Assembly: GCF_012932495.1 (NCBI RefSeq)
Contig: NZ_JABCNG010000001.1
Coordinates: 1,178,001 to 1,242,000, forward strand
DNA length: 64,000 bases
Direction: 5' to 3'
DNA from: Novosphingobium sp. SG919
GTDB taxonomy: Bacteria > Pseudomonadota > Alphaproteobacteria > Sphingomonadales > Sphingomonadaceae
The notes below the pieces were generated by a model, which saw only the letters and a list, made by a program, of their open reading frames with translations, searched no databases and was not told the origin of the DNA. Shown here piece after piece: positions 1 through 8,144 of the stretch (positions are counted from its first letter, which is position 1; the number at the start of each line of letters is the position of its first letter). Position numbers and translations under genes: made by a program.

Positions 1-318
1 TGGATCGCGATGGGCCACACCGATATGCGGCGAGGGATGCAGAGCCTGGCCGCAATGGTCCAGCAGCACTTTACCAAGGACCCGTTCTGCGGCGATCTGT
101 GGGTCTTCCGTGGCCGCTCCGGATCGCTGGTGAAGATCATCTGGCACGACGGGATCGGCATGTCGCTCTACGCGAAGCGGCTCGAGAAGGGGCGGTTTGT
201 GTGGCCGTCAGCGAAGGACGGGACGGTGTCGCTGACGAGTTCGCAACTGGCTTGCCTGCTGGACGGGATCGACTGGCGCAACCCGCAATATTCGTGGCGC
301 CCGCAGAGCGCGGGATAG
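1..318 (+). CDS. tnpB: IS66 family accessory protein TnpB (5' end cut by window)
   Basis: This is the C-terminal part of TnpB (Orf2), the small IS66 accessory protein needed with TnpC for transposition. The frame is open from base 1, reading W-I-A-M before the family signature GHTDMRRGMQSLAA; complete family members start about ten residues earlier, so only the extreme N-terminus is missing. Further family hallmarks follow: the segment around DLWVFRGRSGSLVKIIWHDG (residues about 28-47 of the visible part), and LYAKRLEKGRFVWP. It ends in TAG at 316-318, 59 bases before tnpC. The apparent ATG at position 10 is internal and not the true start. Confidence 0.9.
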   Translation, partial: WIAMGHTDMRRGMQSLAAMVQQHFTKDPFCGDLWVFRGRSGSLVKIIWHDGIGMSLYAKRLEKGRFVWPSAKDGTVSLTSSQLACLLDGIDWRNPQYSWRPQSAG

Positions 319-377
319 CCGATAATCCAGGCATTTCGGGCTTGCTTCGAGAGGGTGTTGGTGATTCACTCGCGCCC

Positions 378-2042
378 ATGGAAGCCGCTGTTTCGCCCCT
401 TCCGGATGATGCTGAAGCGCTCAAGGCGCTGCTGACACTGGCGCTGCAGAAGGCCGAGGCGGCCGAGCAACGCGCCGCGGTCGTCGAGGCCGAGTTGGCT
501 AACGCGCGGGCCCTGGCCAGCGCCACCGAAGCAATGATCGCACATCTCAAGCTGCAGAACGCCAAGCTGCGCCGCGAGCAGTACGGCGCCAGTGCCGAAC
601 GCACCGAGCGGCTGCTTGCCCAGTTCGAGCTTGGGTATGAGGATCTCGAAGCCGATGCGGCGGAAGACGAGCTCGCCGCCAAGGTCGCCGCAGGGAAGAC
701 GACGACCATTCCCGCGTTCGAGCGCAAGAAGCCGGTCCGTAAGCCGTTTCCCGAGCACCTGCCCCGCGAGCGCGTGGTCGTTTCCGCGCCATGCTCGTGC
801 CCGGCCTGCGGCAGCAACCGCCTGTCGAGGCTGGGCGAGGATGTGACCGAGACGCTCGAAGTGATCCCGCGCGCATGGAAGGTCATCCAGACAGTGCGCG
901 AGAAGTTCGTCTGCCGGGACTGCGAGAAGATCACGCAGCCACCGGCACCGTTCCACGTCACCCCGCGCGGATGGGCGGGTCCCAGCTTCCTCGCCATGCT
1001 GATGTTCGACAAGTACGGCCAGCATCAGCCACTCCACCGCCAGGCCGACCGCTTTGCCTGCGAAGATGTCCCGCTCAGCGTGTCGACGCTGGCCGACCAG
1101 ATCGGAGCTGCATGTCACTCGCTCATGCCGATCTACCGGATGATCGAGGCCCACGTCCTTGCCGCCGAGCGTCTCCATGGCGACGACACGACAGTGCCGG
1201 TCATGGCCAAGGGCAAGACCGATACCGGCCGACTATGGAACTATGTACGTGACGATCGGCCGTTCGGCGGCTCCGATCCGCCGGCAGTCATCTTCCACTA
1301 TTCGCGCGACCGGCGCGGCGAGCATCCCCGAGTGCACCTCGCGTCCTGGTCAGGGATCCTGCAGGCCGATGCTTATGGTGGCTACGGTGAGCTGTACGCC
1401 CTCGATCGCCAACCAGGTCCCATCCTGGAGGCAGGGTGCTTCGCGCACGCGCGCCGGAAATTCTTCGAACTCGCCGACGTCGAGGGTGCGGCGCGCAAGA
1501 AGAGCCGCGGCGAGAAGGCGCCGGTCATCTACCCGATCGCGCTGGAGGCCGTGCAGAAGCTCGACACCCTGTTCGCGATCGAGCGCGACATCAACGGCAA
1601 GAACCCCGCCGAGAGGCTCGCCGCTCGCCAGGAGCTGAGTGCGCCGCTGATGGAGGAACTGCACGAGTGGCTGAACGCGCAACTCGCCAAGGTCTCCCGC
1701 AACCACGACGTGGCCAAAGCCATCAACTACATGCTGCGTCGCTGGGGCGCGTTCACCCGGTTCCTCGATGATGGCAGGGTCTGCCTCTCGAACAATGCCG
1801 CCGAGCGGTCGCTGCGCTGTGTGCCCCTTGGGCGTAAGTCGTGGCTGTTCTGCGGCTCGGATCGCGGCGGTCAGCGCGCGGCGATCACCTACTCGCTGAT
1901 CCAGACCTGCCGGCTCAACGACGTCGATCCGCAAGCCTGGCTCACCGATGCACTGGCCCGCATCGCCGATCATCCAGTCAACCATCTCGACGCGCTGTTG
2001 CCCTGGAACTGGAGCGTCAATCAACGCGCAATCGCCGCCTGA
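378..2042 (+). CDS. tnpC: IS66 family transposase TnpC
   Basis: DDE transposase of the IS66 family, 554 residues from the ATG at 378. The order of domains fits the family: an N-terminal coiled coil (about residues 15-85, with KLRREQYGASAER), a zinc-binding segment CSCPACGS (about 137-144), then the catalytic core. The likely acidic triad is D269 or D270 in HGDDTTVPV, D331 in QADAYGGYG and E476 in NNAAERSLR, with CFAHARRKFFELAD between the second and third. The C-terminal IS66 domain is present and the frame has no break. The open frame extends upstream to 99, but that part overlaps tnpB in another frame and lacks family similarity, so the ATG at 378 is preferred. Confidence 0.93.
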   Translation: MEAAVSPLPDDAEALKALLTLALQKAEAAEQRAAVVEAELANARALASATEAMIAHLKLQNAKLRREQYGASAERTERLLAQFELGYEDLEADAAEDELAAKVAAGKTTTIPAFERKKPVRKPFPEHLPRERVVVSAPCSCPACGSNRLSRLGEDVTETLEVIPRAWKVIQTVREKFVCRDCEKITQPPAPFHVTPRGWAGPSFLAMLMFDKYGQHQPLHRQADRFACEDVPLSVSTLADQIGAACHSLMPIYRMIEAHVLAAERLHGDDTTVPVMAKGKTDTGRLWNYVRDDRPFGGSDPPAVIFHYSRDRRGEHPRVHLASWSGILQADAYGGYGELYALDRQPGPILEAGCFAHARRKFFELADVEGAARKKSRGEKAPVIYPIALEAVQKLDTLFAIERDINGKNPAERLAARQELSAPLMEELHEWLNAQLAKVSRNHDVAKAINYMLRRWGAFTRFLDDGRVCLSNNAAERSLRCVPLGRKSWLFCGSDRGGQRAAITYSLIQTCRLNDVDPQAWLTDALARIADHPVNHLDALLPWNWSVNQRAIAA

Positions 2043-2050
2043 TCGAAACA

Positions 2051-2076
2051 CGCTGCGGCCTTCGGCGTATGCTTAC
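2051..2076. repeat. Probable right terminal inverted repeat of the IS66 element
   Basis: The plus strand ends in TTCGGCGTATGCTTAC, whose complement begins GTAAGCATACGCCGAAGG. IS66 elements typically begin with GTAAG-type ends, and the position eight bases after the tnpC stop fits. The following eight bases, TGACCACA (2077-2084), would be the expected target duplication, but the left copy is outside the window. Confidence 0.6.
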
Positions 2077-2233
2077 TGACCACACAACCCATACCGTGAT
2101 CATTGACTAGCCCTATCGCCTGCACGAAGGCATAAGCGGTGGAAGGCTCCACGAATGCCCAAGCCACTGACAATCAGCTTGGATCATGGGCAAGCCTCTG
2201 TGATCTTGTCGCGATACTATCCAGGAATTGCCT

Positions 2234-3004
2234 GTGTCCTCGCCAATCCGCGTTCTTGTTCCAGTTGATGATACCGATTCTGAGGCACTGGCAATCCCGC
2301 TAGCCTACGCAAAAACGATCGCCCAACGCGCGAATTCGCGGGCCGAAAAGATCGTTCTGCTAACCCACACCAAACAGCAGCTGCGATCGACCTCGCTTGT
2401 AAGCCATCTGGGGGTTCAGGCCTGCAAAGCGCTTGCGGCAAACAAGCCTGTTGGGCTTGGGGAAGGTCTCGTGCTGCATCATGAGACTTTGCAGACTCTA
2501 CGTTTCGGCGTTGGGAGAGCCATCGTCATCGCCTTCTATGCCGATGAGAAGATGATGGATTTCGTCGATGGGCTGTCGGGCCTCATCGGTGTCATTGCAG
2601 TGCCATGGCTAAAGGGTGGCGCTGGCGCCTGGGCAGCACGCTGGACGCCACATGTCCATGGGGAGGCCGCCCAACACCCGGCAAAGATTCTTGACGATCC
2701 AGTCATCGAAAGTGCGCTCAAGCAGCTTTCGCTAGTGACCAATCTCTCGCACAGCGCGCTGCACCCTCGCGACAAGCAATATGCGGATGAGACCCTGAGG
2801 ATCCTGCGGACAAAAGGTCACTCAGCCCCCGTCGCCAGCATCAAATCCTGGGCTATCCGAGAAGGGTGGAAGCCCGGTGCTGCGGAGGATCTCGCAAGAC
2901 TCGCCGAGAAGATCTTCGCACTGAAAACCAAACCCAGCCTCTCGAAATTCCACGATGCCGATGGGCGATACGCACGCTGGAAAGCTGGCAGCGAAGAGGC
3001 TTGA
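2234..3004 (+). CDS. Hypothetical protein, unknown family
   Basis: I do not recognise this gene. The frame is open from a TTG at 2228 and a GTG at 2234; I chose the GTG because the conserved-looking start RVLVPVDDTDSEALAIPLA follows at once. About 256 residues, no signal peptide or membrane segment. The first 40 residues look like a Rossmann-type strand-helix start (VLVPVDD, then IVLLTHTK near residue 40), and a second strand-rich part (AIVIAFYADEKMMDF, LIGVIAVPWL) lies near residues 90-120. The C-terminal third is helical and basic and ends with DADGRYARWKAG. It stands alone between the IS66 end and the minus-strand toxin-antitoxin pair, with which it is convergent. Codon use is less GC-biased than in the trb genes, consistent with separate acquisition. 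Confidence 0.6.
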   Translation: MSSPIRVLVPVDDTDSEALAIPLAYAKTIAQRANSRAEKIVLLTHTKQQLRSTSLVSHLGVQACKALAANKPVGLGEGLVLHHETLQTLRFGVGRAIVIAFYADEKMMDFVDGLSGLIGVIAVPWLKGGAGAWAARWTPHVHGEAAQHPAKILDDPVIESALKQLSLVTNLSHSALHPRDKQYADETLRILRTKGHSAPVASIKSWAIREGWKPGAAEDLARLAEKIFALKTKPSLSKFHDADGRYARWKAGSEEA

Positions 3005-3068
3005 ATAATCTGGGCTTCTTCGGAACTTTTGCCCGGCTTTTTGGAGCGGAGTTGCTGCCGATCCGCAG

Positions 3069-3563
3069 CTAGGCTGACCTGTCAGGCGCGGCTAGCCCAA
3101 GTCGCTCAACCACAGATGGGTCGGACGCCGACTTGAGGAGCGCGGCCCAGTCGTCGGGCGGATTGCCGTCCTCCAGCATTCCCCTGAATACCCGGTAGGC
3201 GTCGGTCTTGGCCCCATATGTGCGCAGGCTGTTCTCGTCGTTGACCCAGGCGAAAATGATCACTTTGGCCGCGAAGTTGTAACGGAAGAACAGCCGGAAC
3301 CTGCCCTTGCCGAATTTGGCGCGGAACCAGTGCTTGTAGCTGTCGCCCAGCGTCGATCCCTGCCGATATGCCTTTGCGGTAGGGTCCGCCGGCACTGTCT
3401 CGAAGACGAGCTTGCTCAGCATTGCGAGGAGCTTGGTGTTGGCGTGCCCTTGATAGTCGTCCGGCCGCTTCTCCTTCAGAACCTCAACGGCGGCGGTGAG
3501 CCTGTCGAGTTGATTAAGGAAGAGCGGATGCGCGTAAACGGTCCAGCCATTGATGATCAGCAT
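3069..3563 (-). CDS. yhaV: Type II toxin-antitoxin system toxin YhaV
   Basis: Ribonuclease toxin of the RelE-like YhaV family, 164 residues. Family features are clear: INGWTVYAHPLFLNQ at the N-terminus, ATKLL-like HANTKLLAMLSKLVF (about 61-75), YRQGSTLGDSYKHWFRAKFG (about 86-105), RLFFRYN and IIFAWVNDE (about 109-128), and the closing GNPPDDWAALL. In E. coli, YhaV cleaves mRNA in association with translation and is blocked by PrlF (SohA). The start codon lies two bases after the prlF stop, so the pair is one transcript with translational coupling, antitoxin first. No truncation is visible, so an active toxin is expected. Confidence 0.93.
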   Translation of the reverse strand: MLIINGWTVYAHPLFLNQLDRLTAAVEVLKEKRPDDYQGHANTKLLAMLSKLVFETVPADPTAKAYRQGSTLGDSYKHWFRAKFGKGRFRLFFRYNFAAKVIIFAWVNDENSLRTYGAKTDAYRVFRGMLEDGNPPDDWAALLKSASDPSVVERLGLAAPDRSA

Positions 3564-3565
3564 GG

Positions 3566-3898
3566 CTAGAGCGCGACATCCCCGTCAATCTTGGTGTCGA
3601 GAGAAACATCGATGTCCCCAACCAGAGCGGCAATCCGCTCACGCATCGCCACGGACAGGGGCACAATCGACCTGTCCGGATGGTCCGCCATGTCCCGGGC
3701 GAGAAACTCCAGGAAACGATCGACGACCGGGTCGCTAGTCTCCTCGATCGCCTTCTCGACATAGACACGGCGCGCATCGTCGACAAAGAATGTGATGCGT
3801 CCGCCATAGTCCACGCCCAGCGCCTGTCGGACGGCCTTGGGGACCGTGGTCTGGCCCTTGGCGGTAATGGTGCTCTCTTCCTTGAGTAGCTCGGCCAT
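3566..3898 (-). CDS. prlF: Type II toxin-antitoxin system antitoxin PrlF/SohA
   Basis: Antitoxin partner of YhaV, 110 residues. The N-terminal half is an AbrB/MazE-type swapped-hairpin DNA-binding domain: STITAKGQTTVPKAVRQALG (about 9-28) is the classic motif, followed by GGRITFFVDDARRVYVEK. The C-terminal half (DPVVDRFLEFLARDMADHP and onward) is the toxin-binding part of the PrlF family. It is the first gene of a two-gene minus-strand unit. As in related systems, the antitoxin alone or with toxin probably represses its own promoter at 3925-3953. The unit is divergent from the trb operon, which begins about 245 bases away. Confidence 0.92.
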   Translation of the reverse strand: MAELLKEESTITAKGQTTVPKAVRQALGVDYGGRITFFVDDARRVYVEKAIEETSDPVVDRFLEFLARDMADHPDRSIVPLSVAMRERIAALVGDIDVSLDTKIDGDVAL

Positions 3899-3924
3899 GG
3901 TTGCGCTCCCGAATACTATGCCCG

Positions 3925-3953
3925 AATGTAAGGAAATTGCATTACCTTGTCAA
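3925..3953 (-). promoter_or_regulatory. Promoter of prlF-yhaV
   Basis: Reading the minus strand: TTGACA at 3953-3948, a 17-base spacer, then TACATT at 3930-3925, followed by the prlF ATG 27 bases downstream of the -10. This is a near-consensus sigma-70 promoter. The spacer contains GGTAATGCAATTTCCT with partial dyad symmetry (AAGG...CCTT on the plus strand), a plausible autoregulatory operator; that last point is inference. Confidence 0.75.
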
Positions 3954-4143
3954 GGGTGCCGAGGCTTCACCGTGGGGCCGTGTCGGCTGCCTTAGTCTGC
4001 TCGCAAGCTGTTCTACGCTTTTCCCTGTCGCTTTGCGCCAGCCTACGCCGCCCCCTCAACCTTGTTGAAACCGGCGCTTTTATGCGTCTCTTAATCACCC
4101 TCGTTGCGCCGTGACCTCACTTCACCGCGCTTCGGGAGTGCGA

Positions 4144-5118
4144 ATGAGTCCGCTGTCGATCCAGTCAGAAGCAAGTAGCCGCGGTGCGCGCATGCTGCGC
4201 ACTGCGCTCGGGACTGACATCGCGCGATGGCTGGCCGATCCCGCAGTCATCGAGGTCATGCTCAACCCCGATGGTCGCCTCTGGGTCGAGCGGCTTGGGC
4301 AAGGGGTCTGCGACAGCGGCGCCCGCCTCGCTCCGGCCGAAGGGGAGCGCATCATCCGCCTGGTTGCGCACCACGTCGGTGTCGAAGCCCATTCCCGAAA
4401 TCCGCGCATCTCGGCCGAACTGCCCGAGGGTGGGGAGCGGTTCGAGGGGCTGCTGCCTCCCGTGGTCTCCGCCCCGACATTCGCCATCCGCAAACCTGCG
4501 ATCGCGGTGTTCAGCCTCGACGACTATGTCTCGGCAGGGATCATGGACCGGGAGGAGGCAGTATTCCTCCGCCAGGCGGTGGCCGAGCGGCGCAATATCC
4601 TGGTCGCCGGTGGCACGGGCTCGGGCAAGACCACGCTCGTCAACGCATTACTCGCCGAAGTTGCCGGCACCGCGGACCGCGTCGTCCTCATTGAGGATAC
4701 GCGGGAGTTGCAGTGCCTGGCGCCCAATCTTGTATCGCTGCGCACGAAAGAGGGCGTAGCCTCGCTGACCGATCTGGTGCGCTCGTCCCTGCGGCTGCGG
4801 CCCGATCGCATTCCCATCGGTGAAGTCCGCGGCCCCGAAGCGCTCGACCTCCTCAAGGCCTGGGGCACCGGCCATCCCGGCGGGATTGGAACGATCCACG
4901 CCGGCACCGCGCTCGGCACCCTGCGGCGCCTTGAGCAGCTCATCCAGGAAGCGGTCATTACCGTCCCCCGCGCCGCAATCGCCGAAACCATCGACGTGAT
5001 CGCCGTGCTTGTCCGCGAGGGCGGCACCCGCCGTCTCGTGGAACTCGTCCGCGTGAGCGGCCTCGACCCGCACACCACCGACTATCGCCTGTCCCCCGCC
5101 TGTGGAGTTCTGCCATGA
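4144..5118 (+). CDS. trbB: P-type conjugative transfer ATPase TrbB
   Basis: VirB11-class hexameric secretion ATPase that drives pilus assembly and DNA transfer on the cytoplasmic face of the type IV secretion channel; 324 residues. Visible motifs: [11 protein letters not shown] and [16 protein letters not shown] near the N-terminus, Walker A GGTGSGKT (about 156-163), the Asp box [11 protein letters not shown], Walker B-like [13 protein letters not shown], and the His box [13 protein letters not shown] chose ATG 4144, which has GGGAG five bases upstream; an in-frame GTG at 4111 is possible. First gene of the trb operon; its stop overlaps the trbC ATG. Confidence 0.95.
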   Translation: MSPLSIQSEASSRGARMLRTALGTDIARWLADPAVIEVMLNPDGRLWVERLGQGVCDSGARLAPAEGERIIRLVAHHVGVEAHSRNPRISAELPEGGERFEGLLPPVVSAPTFAIRKPAIAVFSLDDYVSAGIMDREEAVFLRQAVAERRNILVAGGTGSGKTTLVNALLAEVAGTADRVVLIEDTRELQCLAPNLVSLRTKEGVASLTDLVRSSLRLRPDRIPIGEVRGPEALDLLKAWGTGHPGGIGTIHAGTALGTLRRLEQLIQEAVITVPRAAIAETIDVIAVLVREGGTRRLVELVRVSGLDPHTTDYRLSPACGVLP

Positions 5119-5453
5119 TCCCGACATTCCGGCGCGCGCGCCGTGCGCGCCTTGCCTTCTCTTCGTCGCTGGCGCTGAGCCTTGCGCTACTGGTGCACGC
5201 ACCTGCCTACGCCTCTGGTTCATCGATGCCGTGGGAAGCGCCGCTCCAGTCGATCCTGCAGTCGATCGAGGGGCCTGTCGCCAAGATCGTCGCGGTGATC
5301 ATCATTATCGCCACCGGCCTAGGGTTGGCCTTCGGAGATACGTCCGGCGGCTTCCGGCGCCTGATCCAGATCGTCTTTGGTCTGTCGATCGCGTTTGCCG
5401 CATCGAGCTTCTTCCTCTCCTTCTTCTCGTTCGGCGGCGGGGCGCTCGTCTGA
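5115..5453 (+). CDS. trbC: Conjugal transfer pilin TrbC
   Basis: Major pilin precursor of the conjugative pilus (VirB2 family), 112 residues. A basic N-terminus and hydrophobic segment form a long leader (cleavage probably after AYA-S around residue 35), followed by the mature pilin with two hydrophobic helices: IVAVIIIIATGLGLAFGD and LIQIVFGLSIAFAASSFFLS. The glycine-rich end GGGAL is typical. In the RP4 family the mature pilin is trimmed and cyclised by TraF; no traF is in this window. It overlaps trbB by four bases and shares one base with the trbD start, so translation is coupled. Confidence 0.9.
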   Translation: MIPTFRRARRARLAFSSSLALSLALLVHAPAYASGSSMPWEAPLQSILQSIEGPVAKIVAVIIIIATGLGLAFGDTSGGFRRLIQIVFGLSIAFAASSFFLSFFSFGGGALV

Positions 5454-5719
5454 TGTCCGGCGAAGAGGTCGCAGGCTATTTCGCGCCGGTACATCGCTCG
5501 CTCAGCGAGCCCATCCTGCTGGGCGGCGCACCCCGGTCCATGGCCATCGTCAATGGCACCCTTGCCGGCGCAATCGGTCTTGGCCTTCGCCTCTGGCTCG
5601 CAGGGCTTGCCCTCTGGGCGATCGGCCATGCCCTCTCGGTCTGGGCCGCCCGCCACGATCCGCAGTTCCTCGAAGTCGCCCGGCGTCACTTGTGCTACCC
5701 GGTATGGATGCGGCCATGA
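5453..5719 (+). CDS. trbD: Conjugal transfer protein TrbD
   Basis: Small inner-membrane protein of the VirB3 family, 88 residues, required for pilus biogenesis. The N-terminal part has the family pattern YFAPVHRSLSEPILLGGAPR, then two hydrophobic segments (MAIVNGTLAGAIGLGLRLW and LAGLALWAIGHALSVWAA), ending with ARHDPQFLEVARRHL, all typical of TrbD. The ATG shares its first base with the trbC stop, and the gene's own stop overlaps the trbE start, so expression is tied to its neighbours. VirB3 proteins work together with the VirB4 ATPase, here TrbE immediately downstream. Confidence 0.93.
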   Translation: MSGEEVAGYFAPVHRSLSEPILLGGAPRSMAIVNGTLAGAIGLGLRLWLAGLALWAIGHALSVWAARHDPQFLEVARRHLCYPVWMRP

Positions 5720-8142
5720 TGTCGCTTCGCGAATATCGCTCGCGCGCCGCAACCCTGCCGGACTTCCTGCCATGGGCGGCTCTGGTCGCGCCCGGCGTGG
5801 TCCTCAACAAGGATGGCGCATTGCAGCGGACGCTGCGCTTTCGTGGTCCCGATCTCGACAGTGCAACGCCCGCCGAACTCGTCGCGGTGACCGCCCGGCT
5901 CAACAATGTCCTGCGCCGCCTGGGTTCGGGATGGGCGCTTTTCGTCGAGGCGCAGCGCTTTCCGGCGCTGGCTTATCCGGACTCCCGGTTTCCCGATCCG
6001 GTTTCTGCCTTGGTCGACCGCGAACGCGCGGAGCAGTTCCGGGAAGAGGCGGCGCATTTTGAAAGCGGCTATTTCCTGACCCTTCTTTGGCTGCCGCCTG
6101 CCGAGGCGGCGACGCGTGCCGAGAACTGGCTGTTCGAAGGCCAGGCCAAGCTGCAGGCCGGGGCAGGGGAGTGGCTGCGGACCTTCATCGACCGCACCGA
6201 TCGCTTGCTCGGCCTGATCGAGGGTTTCATGCCCGAGGCGGCCTGGCTCGATGATGGCGAAACGCTCACCTATCTCCACTCCTGCATCTCGACCCGGCGG
6301 CATCGTGTCCGCGTGCCCGAAGTGCCGGCCTATCTCGATGCGATCCTGCCCGACGAAAGCCTCACCGGCGGCCTCGAGCCGCGGCTTGGCGAGCATCATC
6401 TGCGCACGCTGACGATCAACGGTTTTCCCAGCGCGACCTTCCCAGGCCTGCTCGACGAACTCAATCGCCAATCCTTCGCCTACCGCTGGTGCTGCCGCGC
6501 CATCATGCTCGACAAGACTGATGCCGCGCGCGTGATGTCGCGGATCCGCCGCCAGTGGTTCGCCAAGCGCAAGTCGGTCGCGGCCATCGTCAAGGAGGTC
6601 ATGACCAACGAAGCCTCGGTCCTCATGGACAGCGATGCGGCCAACAAGGCGGCCGATGCCGACCTTGCCCTGCAGGAACTCGGCGCCGACCATGCCGGGC
6701 TTGCCTATGTAACGACCAGCCTCACCGTCTGGGACCGTGATCCCGGTCTTGCCGCCGAGCGGCTGCGTCAGGTCGAAAAGGTCATCCAGGGCCGCGACTT
6801 CGCCTGCACGAGCGAGCGCATGAACGCACTCGAGACCTGGCTCGGCAGTCTCCCCGGGCATGTCTACGCCAACGTTCGCCAGCCTCCTGTCTCGACGCAG
6901 AACCTGGCCCATATGCTGCCCCTCTCCGCCGTCTGGGCTGGACCGCCCGACGATGCCCATTTGGGGGATGCGCCGCTCTTCCTTGCCAAGACCGAGGGCT
7001 CGACGCCGTTCCGCTTTGCCCTGCACGTCGGCGACGTCGGGCACACCCTGGTGGTCGGCCCCACCGGTGCGGGCAAGTCGGTCCTGCTTGCGCTGATGGC
7101 GCTGCAGTTCCGGCGCTATCGGGACAACCAGATCTTCGCGTTCGACTTTGGCGGATCGATCCGCGCTGCGGCGCTCGCCATGGGCGGGGACTGGCAGGAC
7201 CTTGGCGGCGCGCTGCATGCGGATGACGCCGGGGTCGCGTTGCAGCCGCTCTCTGGCATTGATGATCCCGCGGAGCGCGCATGGGCTGCGGAATGGCTGG
7301 CGGCCGTCCTTGGCGGCGAGGGGGTGGTTCTCGATCCTTCCGCCAAGGACCATCTCTGGTCCGCGCTTACCTCGCTCGCTTCCGCACCGGTCGCCGAGCG
7401 CACCTTGACCGGTCTTGCGGTCCTGCTCCAGTCACAGCAGCTCAAGCAGGCGCTTTTGCCCTTTTGCGTGGGTGGCCCCTGGGGCCGTCTGCTCGACGCT
7501 GAGGCTGAGCAACTGGGCCAGGCAAGCGTCCAGGCTTTCGAAACCGAGGGTCTTGTCGGCGCGGGCGCTGCCGCCGCCGTTCTCTCTTACCTATTCCACC
7601 GGATCGAGCGACGCCTCGACGGGCGACCGACCCTCATCATCATCGACGAGGGCTGGCTCGTGCTCGACCATCCCGCGTTCGCCGCGCAATTGCGCGAGTG
7701 GCTCAAGACGCTGCGCAAGAAGAATGCGAGCGTCGTCTTCGCGACCCAGAGCCTCGCCGACATCGAGCGCTCCTCGATCGCGCCTGCGATCATCGAAAGC
7801 TGCCCGACACGCATCTTCCTCCCGAATGAGCGCGCCGCCGAGCCCCAGATCCAGGCGGTTTACGAGCGCTTCGGGCTGAATGCGCGGCAGATCGAGATCC
7901 TCAGCCGCGCCACGCCCAAGCGCGACTACTACTGCCAGTCCCGGCGCGGCAACCGCCTTTTCGAGCTGGGCCTGGGAGAGGTCGCTCTCGCCTTCACCGC
8001 TGCCTCGTCGAAAACGGATCAGGCGAAGATCAGCCAGATGATCGCCGAACACGGGCGCGAGCGTTTCGCCGCCGTCTGGCTTGCCGTGCGCGGCCTCGAC
8101 TGGGCTGCCGAGCTTCTTCCCACCATGTCCCTGGAGGTCTGA
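5716..8142 (+). CDS. trbE: Conjugal transfer ATPase TrbE (VirB4 family)
   Basis: The large VirB4-class ATPase that energises pilin extraction and assembly at the inner membrane; 808 residues, the normal family length. It starts MDAAMMSLREYRSRAATLPD, with a TrbE/CagE N-terminal domain, then Walker A GPTGAGKSVLL at about residues 448-458 and Walker B LIIIDEGW at about 640-647, followed by KTLRKKNASVVFATQSLADI. Two starts are adjacent, ATG 5716 (overlapping the trbD stop) and ATG 5719; the first is listed. The open frame runs upstream to 5377 but overlaps trbC and trbD in another frame and is not coding there. Confidence 0.96.
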   Translation: MMSLREYRSRAATLPDFLPWAALVAPGVVLNKDGALQRTLRFRGPDLDSATPAELVAVTARLNNVLRRLGSGWALFVEAQRFPALAYPDSRFPDPVSALVDRERAEQFREEAAHFESGYFLTLLWLPPAEAATRAENWLFEGQAKLQAGAGEWLRTFIDRTDRLLGLIEGFMPEAAWLDDGETLTYLHSCISTRRHRVRVPEVPAYLDAILPDESLTGGLEPRLGEHHLRTLTINGFPSATFPGLLDELNRQSFAYRWCCRAIMLDKTDAARVMSRIRRQWFAKRKSVAAIVKEVMTNEASVLMDSDAANKAADADLALQELGADHAGLAYVTTSLTVWDRDPGLAAERLRQVEKVIQGRDFACTSERMNALETWLGSLPGHVYANVRQPPVSTQNLAHMLPLSAVWAGPPDDAHLGDAPLFLAKTEGSTPFRFALHVGDVGHTLVVGPTGAGKSVLLALMALQFRRYRDNQIFAFDFGGSIRAAALAMGGDWQDLGGALHADDAGVALQPLSGIDDPAERAWAAEWLAAVLGGEGVVLDPSAKDHLWSALTSLASAPVAERTLTGLAVLLQSQQLKQALLPFCVGGPWGRLLDAEAEQLGQASVQAFETEGLVGAGAAAAVLSYLFHRIERRLDGRPTLIIIDEGWLVLDHPAFAAQLREWLKTLRKKNASVVFATQSLADIERSSIAPAIIESCPTRIFLPNERAAEPQIQAVYERFGLNARQIEILSRATPKRDYYCQSRRGNRLFELGLGEVALAFTAASSKTDQAKISQMIAEHGRERFAAVWLAVRGLDWAAELLPTMSLEV

Positions 8143-8144
8143 GC

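Larger units (their letters stand above)
1..2076 (+). mobile_element. IS66-family insertion sequence, left end outside window
   Basis: The segment carries the end of an IS66 TnpB gene and a full TnpC transposase gene in the usual order, then stops at a terminal-repeat-like end at 2051-2076. IS66 elements normally also carry tnpA upstream; it and the left terminal repeat lie beyond the window edge, so completeness and the 8-bp target duplication cannot be checked here. The TnpC frame is intact, so the element may still be active. It sits at the outer side of the conjugative-transfer region, a common place for IS insertions. Confidence 0.88.

Noticed and set aside
5695..7353. 552-codon minus-strand frame
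   Set aside because: Antisense to trbE, which has both Walker motifs and full family length.
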